A program made the translations under genes and the position numbers. Positions 62,679 to 64,000 of a DNA stretch of 64,000 nt are shown here, one piece after another. How positions within the stretch are numbered: the stretch's first letter is position 1; each line of letters opens with the position of its first letter. The notes beneath the pieces were generated by a model that had not been told where the DNA came from, ran no database searches, and worked only from the letters and a program-made list of their open reading frames with translations. The stretch lies in assembly GCF_001905005.1 (NCBI RefSeq), contig NZ_LWKZ01000009.1:1-64000 (forward strand), in the 5' to 3' direction. This stretch comes from Streptomyces sp. CB02923. GTDB lineage: Bacteria > Actinomycetota > Actinomycetes > Streptomycetales > Streptomycetaceae.

Positions 62679-64000
62679 TTGAGACATCGCTCCACGAGCA
62701 GATGGCGATCATCCGTCGCCACGGCGGTCTCCGCCGCGCTGTTCAGCTCACTCCTCCAGACCACCGCCTGGGCCGACGACCAGCCCCAGGACGCCCCGGC
62801 GCCGCAGCGTTCGTCGGTGGTGAAGAACGCGGACCGGGACACGGTGCTGGGCAAGGACTGGCACACGTCCCAGGACCGGGCCTGGACCACCAGCGGCGAC
62901 ACCGAGGGATTCCACGTCCTGGTCGCCGACCGGAACAAGGCTTACGAGTGGCGCACCGCCGCGACCCTGCGCGAGCCCGGCTTCGACGCCGACATGTGGA
63001 TCGGCAACGCGTGCGTGACGGGCTCGGGCCGGCGGGCCGTGGTCGCCTACGCACCGCGTACCTTCACCAACCGGCCGGAGCTGATGGCCCGCGGCGCCTT
63101 CACGGCCGTGGTCGACCTCGCCTCCGGCGCGGTGAAGAAACTGGACCGGCAGGCGTCGCTGGCCTACTTCAGTCCGGGCTGCGGCACCGGCGAGACCGCG
63201 GTGTTCACCCAGGACGGCGGCGAGGACAAGAACGCCACCCGCCTCATCGAGGTCGACGCCGCCACCGGCGGGCTGAGCGCCCCGGTCGAGCTGAAGGGCC
63301 AGGTCACCTCGGCCGTACCGGTGGGCGAGGGCTTCGTCGCGGCCGACTCCGACCGCCTGGTGAAGATCGACAAGTCGGGTGGGCGCCGTACCGTCGCGCA
63401 CACCGACCGGATCCCCTTCCAGCTCAAGGCGGACACCGAAGGCGGCGTGACCTACCTGGACCGCCCCACTGGTACCTCCGGCCCGAGCCCCATGGCGTAC
63501 ACCACTCCCACCGCCCGCTCGGCCGCCGTGCCCGCGGGACCGGGGCCGGACAAGGCCGAGGTCCGGCGGGTCACCGCGGGTGACATCGACCGGGCGGACG
63601 CCCGGACCGAGCCGGCCGTGCTGGCCCGCGGCCCGCTGCACAACATGGACCTGTCCAGCAGCGCCACCGGCGAGGTGTTCATCACGGGGGAGACCCAGGC
63701 GGCCGGCAAGCTGCCCGGAGCGGTCAAGCGCCGTACCGACGTCCCCCAGGGCGCTCGGGCCACCACCCGTGGCGAGGCGCTGGTGACCCGTACGGAGTGG
63801 TCGGACGACAAGGGCGCCCGTACCGCCGCGCAGCAGGCCCCCGCGTCCCGCTCCGCGGACGTGGACCTGAAGGTCCTGGACACCGGCAAGCAGGCCGAGT
63901 TCCGGGTCGACCCCGAGCACGAGGCGGTCGGTGACGCGGACCAGGGCGCCGAGCCCTCCCCGGCGCTGACCGCACCGGCCGGCTCCGCCAAGGCCCGTAC
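62679..64000 (+). CDS. Large secreted protein, truncated by the window edge
   Basis: At least 440 aa, still open at 64000. I start it at TTG 62679: AAGGA sits six bases upstream and the product opens with an Arg-rich signal peptide (LRHRSTSRWRSSVATAVSAAL, cleavage near TAWA-DD). The mature part reads as beta-rich repeats (WRTAATLREPGFDADMWIGN, VVAYAPRTFTNRPELMARGAF, TEGGVTYLDRPTGT), like a beta-propeller, with low-complexity linkers. It resembles large secreted Streptomyces proteins often found with Golvesin-like or RHS modules; this is from memory and needs the C-terminus. An overlapping frame at 62702-63583 is a shadow. Confidence 0.75.
   Translation, partial: MRHRSTSRWRSSVATAVSAALFSSLLQTTAWADDQPQDAPAPQRSSVVKNADRDTVLGKDWHTSQDRAWTTSGDTEGFHVLVADRNKAYEWRTAATLREPGFDADMWIGNACVTGSGRRAVVAYAPRTFTNRPELMARGAFTAVVDLASGAVKKLDRQASLAYFSPGCGTGETAVFTQDGGEDKNATRLIEVDAATGGLSAPVELKGQVTSAVPVGEGFVAADSDRLVKIDKSGGRRTVAHTDRIPFQLKADTEGGVTYLDRPTGTSGPSPMAYTTPTARSAAVPAGPGPDKAEVRRVTAGDIDRADARTEPAVLARGPLHNMDLSSSATGEVFITGETQAAGKLPGAVKRRTDVPQGARATTRGEALVTRTEWSDDKGARTAAQQAPASRSADVDLKVLDTGKQAEFRVDPEHEAVGDADQGAEPSPALTAPAGSAKAR

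Noticed and set aside
62702..63583. Plus-strand ORF of 293 codons
   Set aside because: His/Arg/Gly-rich shadow; the frame starting at TTG 62679 has the signal peptide and natural composition.

Overview
The window looks like a chromosomal segment of a Streptomyces species or close relative. GC is very high throughout and codon third positions are strongly G/C. GTG and TTG starts are common and overlapping ATGA or GTGA gene junctions are frequent. The left end keeps an ancestral actinobacterial gene order. I found no tRNA, rRNA, IS element, prophage or CRISPR array. The last gene runs off the right edge.

Positions 1-14.4 kb are conserved core. A probable cardiolipin synthase and a mannose-1-phosphate guanylyltransferase with an apparently dead phosphomannomutase domain come first. 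They are followed by DUF881 - small basic protein - DUF881, a GarA-type FHA protein, an FtsR-type MerR regulator, a bifunctional-nuclease-family protein and a second MerR regulator. DNA polymerase IV, a convergent PRC-barrel gene and glycine-riboswitch-controlled gcvP close the block. The order matches what I recall of M. tuberculosis Rv1822-Rv1832, but without gcvH.

Positions 14.4-38 kb are accessory or species-variable. They hold a GCS2-type ligase, a CPBP protease, a PhzF protein, a class IV aminotransferase facing a MerR regulator, and a PadR regulator with a Clp-N protein. Two EamA transporters and a MocR/flavin-oxidase locus with a visible operator follow. Next come a malonyl-CoA synthetase (matB) with a coupled carboxyltransferase, an isochorismatase-fold protein without its catalytic triad, a Rieske lipoprotein and an AraC/VOC pair. 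Short tandem repeats sit repeatedly at gene ends here.

Positions 38-48 kb are the most interesting part. Two cobalamin riboswitches on the minus strand control two consecutive operons. One encodes a binding protein, FecCD/BtuC-type permease and ATPase. The other encodes a PduX-like GHMP kinase, a fold-type-II PLP enzyme, an ATP-grasp ligase, an MFS exporter and a methyltransferase, nearly all translationally coupled. I read this, as inference, as synthesis and export of a small amino-acid-derived molecule plus uptake of a cobalt or corrinoid complex, both switched on by B12 shortage.

Positions 48-64 kb hold a cytochrome P450, a fulvocin-C-like Cys-rich protein with an N-terminal CxxC domain, and an XRE/SDR divergent pair. 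An AfsR-like SARP-ATPase-TPR regulator and a serine hydrolase follow. A small secreted protein, a coupled lipoprotein-adaptor-MacB-type ABC operon and a truncated large secreted protein starting with TTG complete the window.
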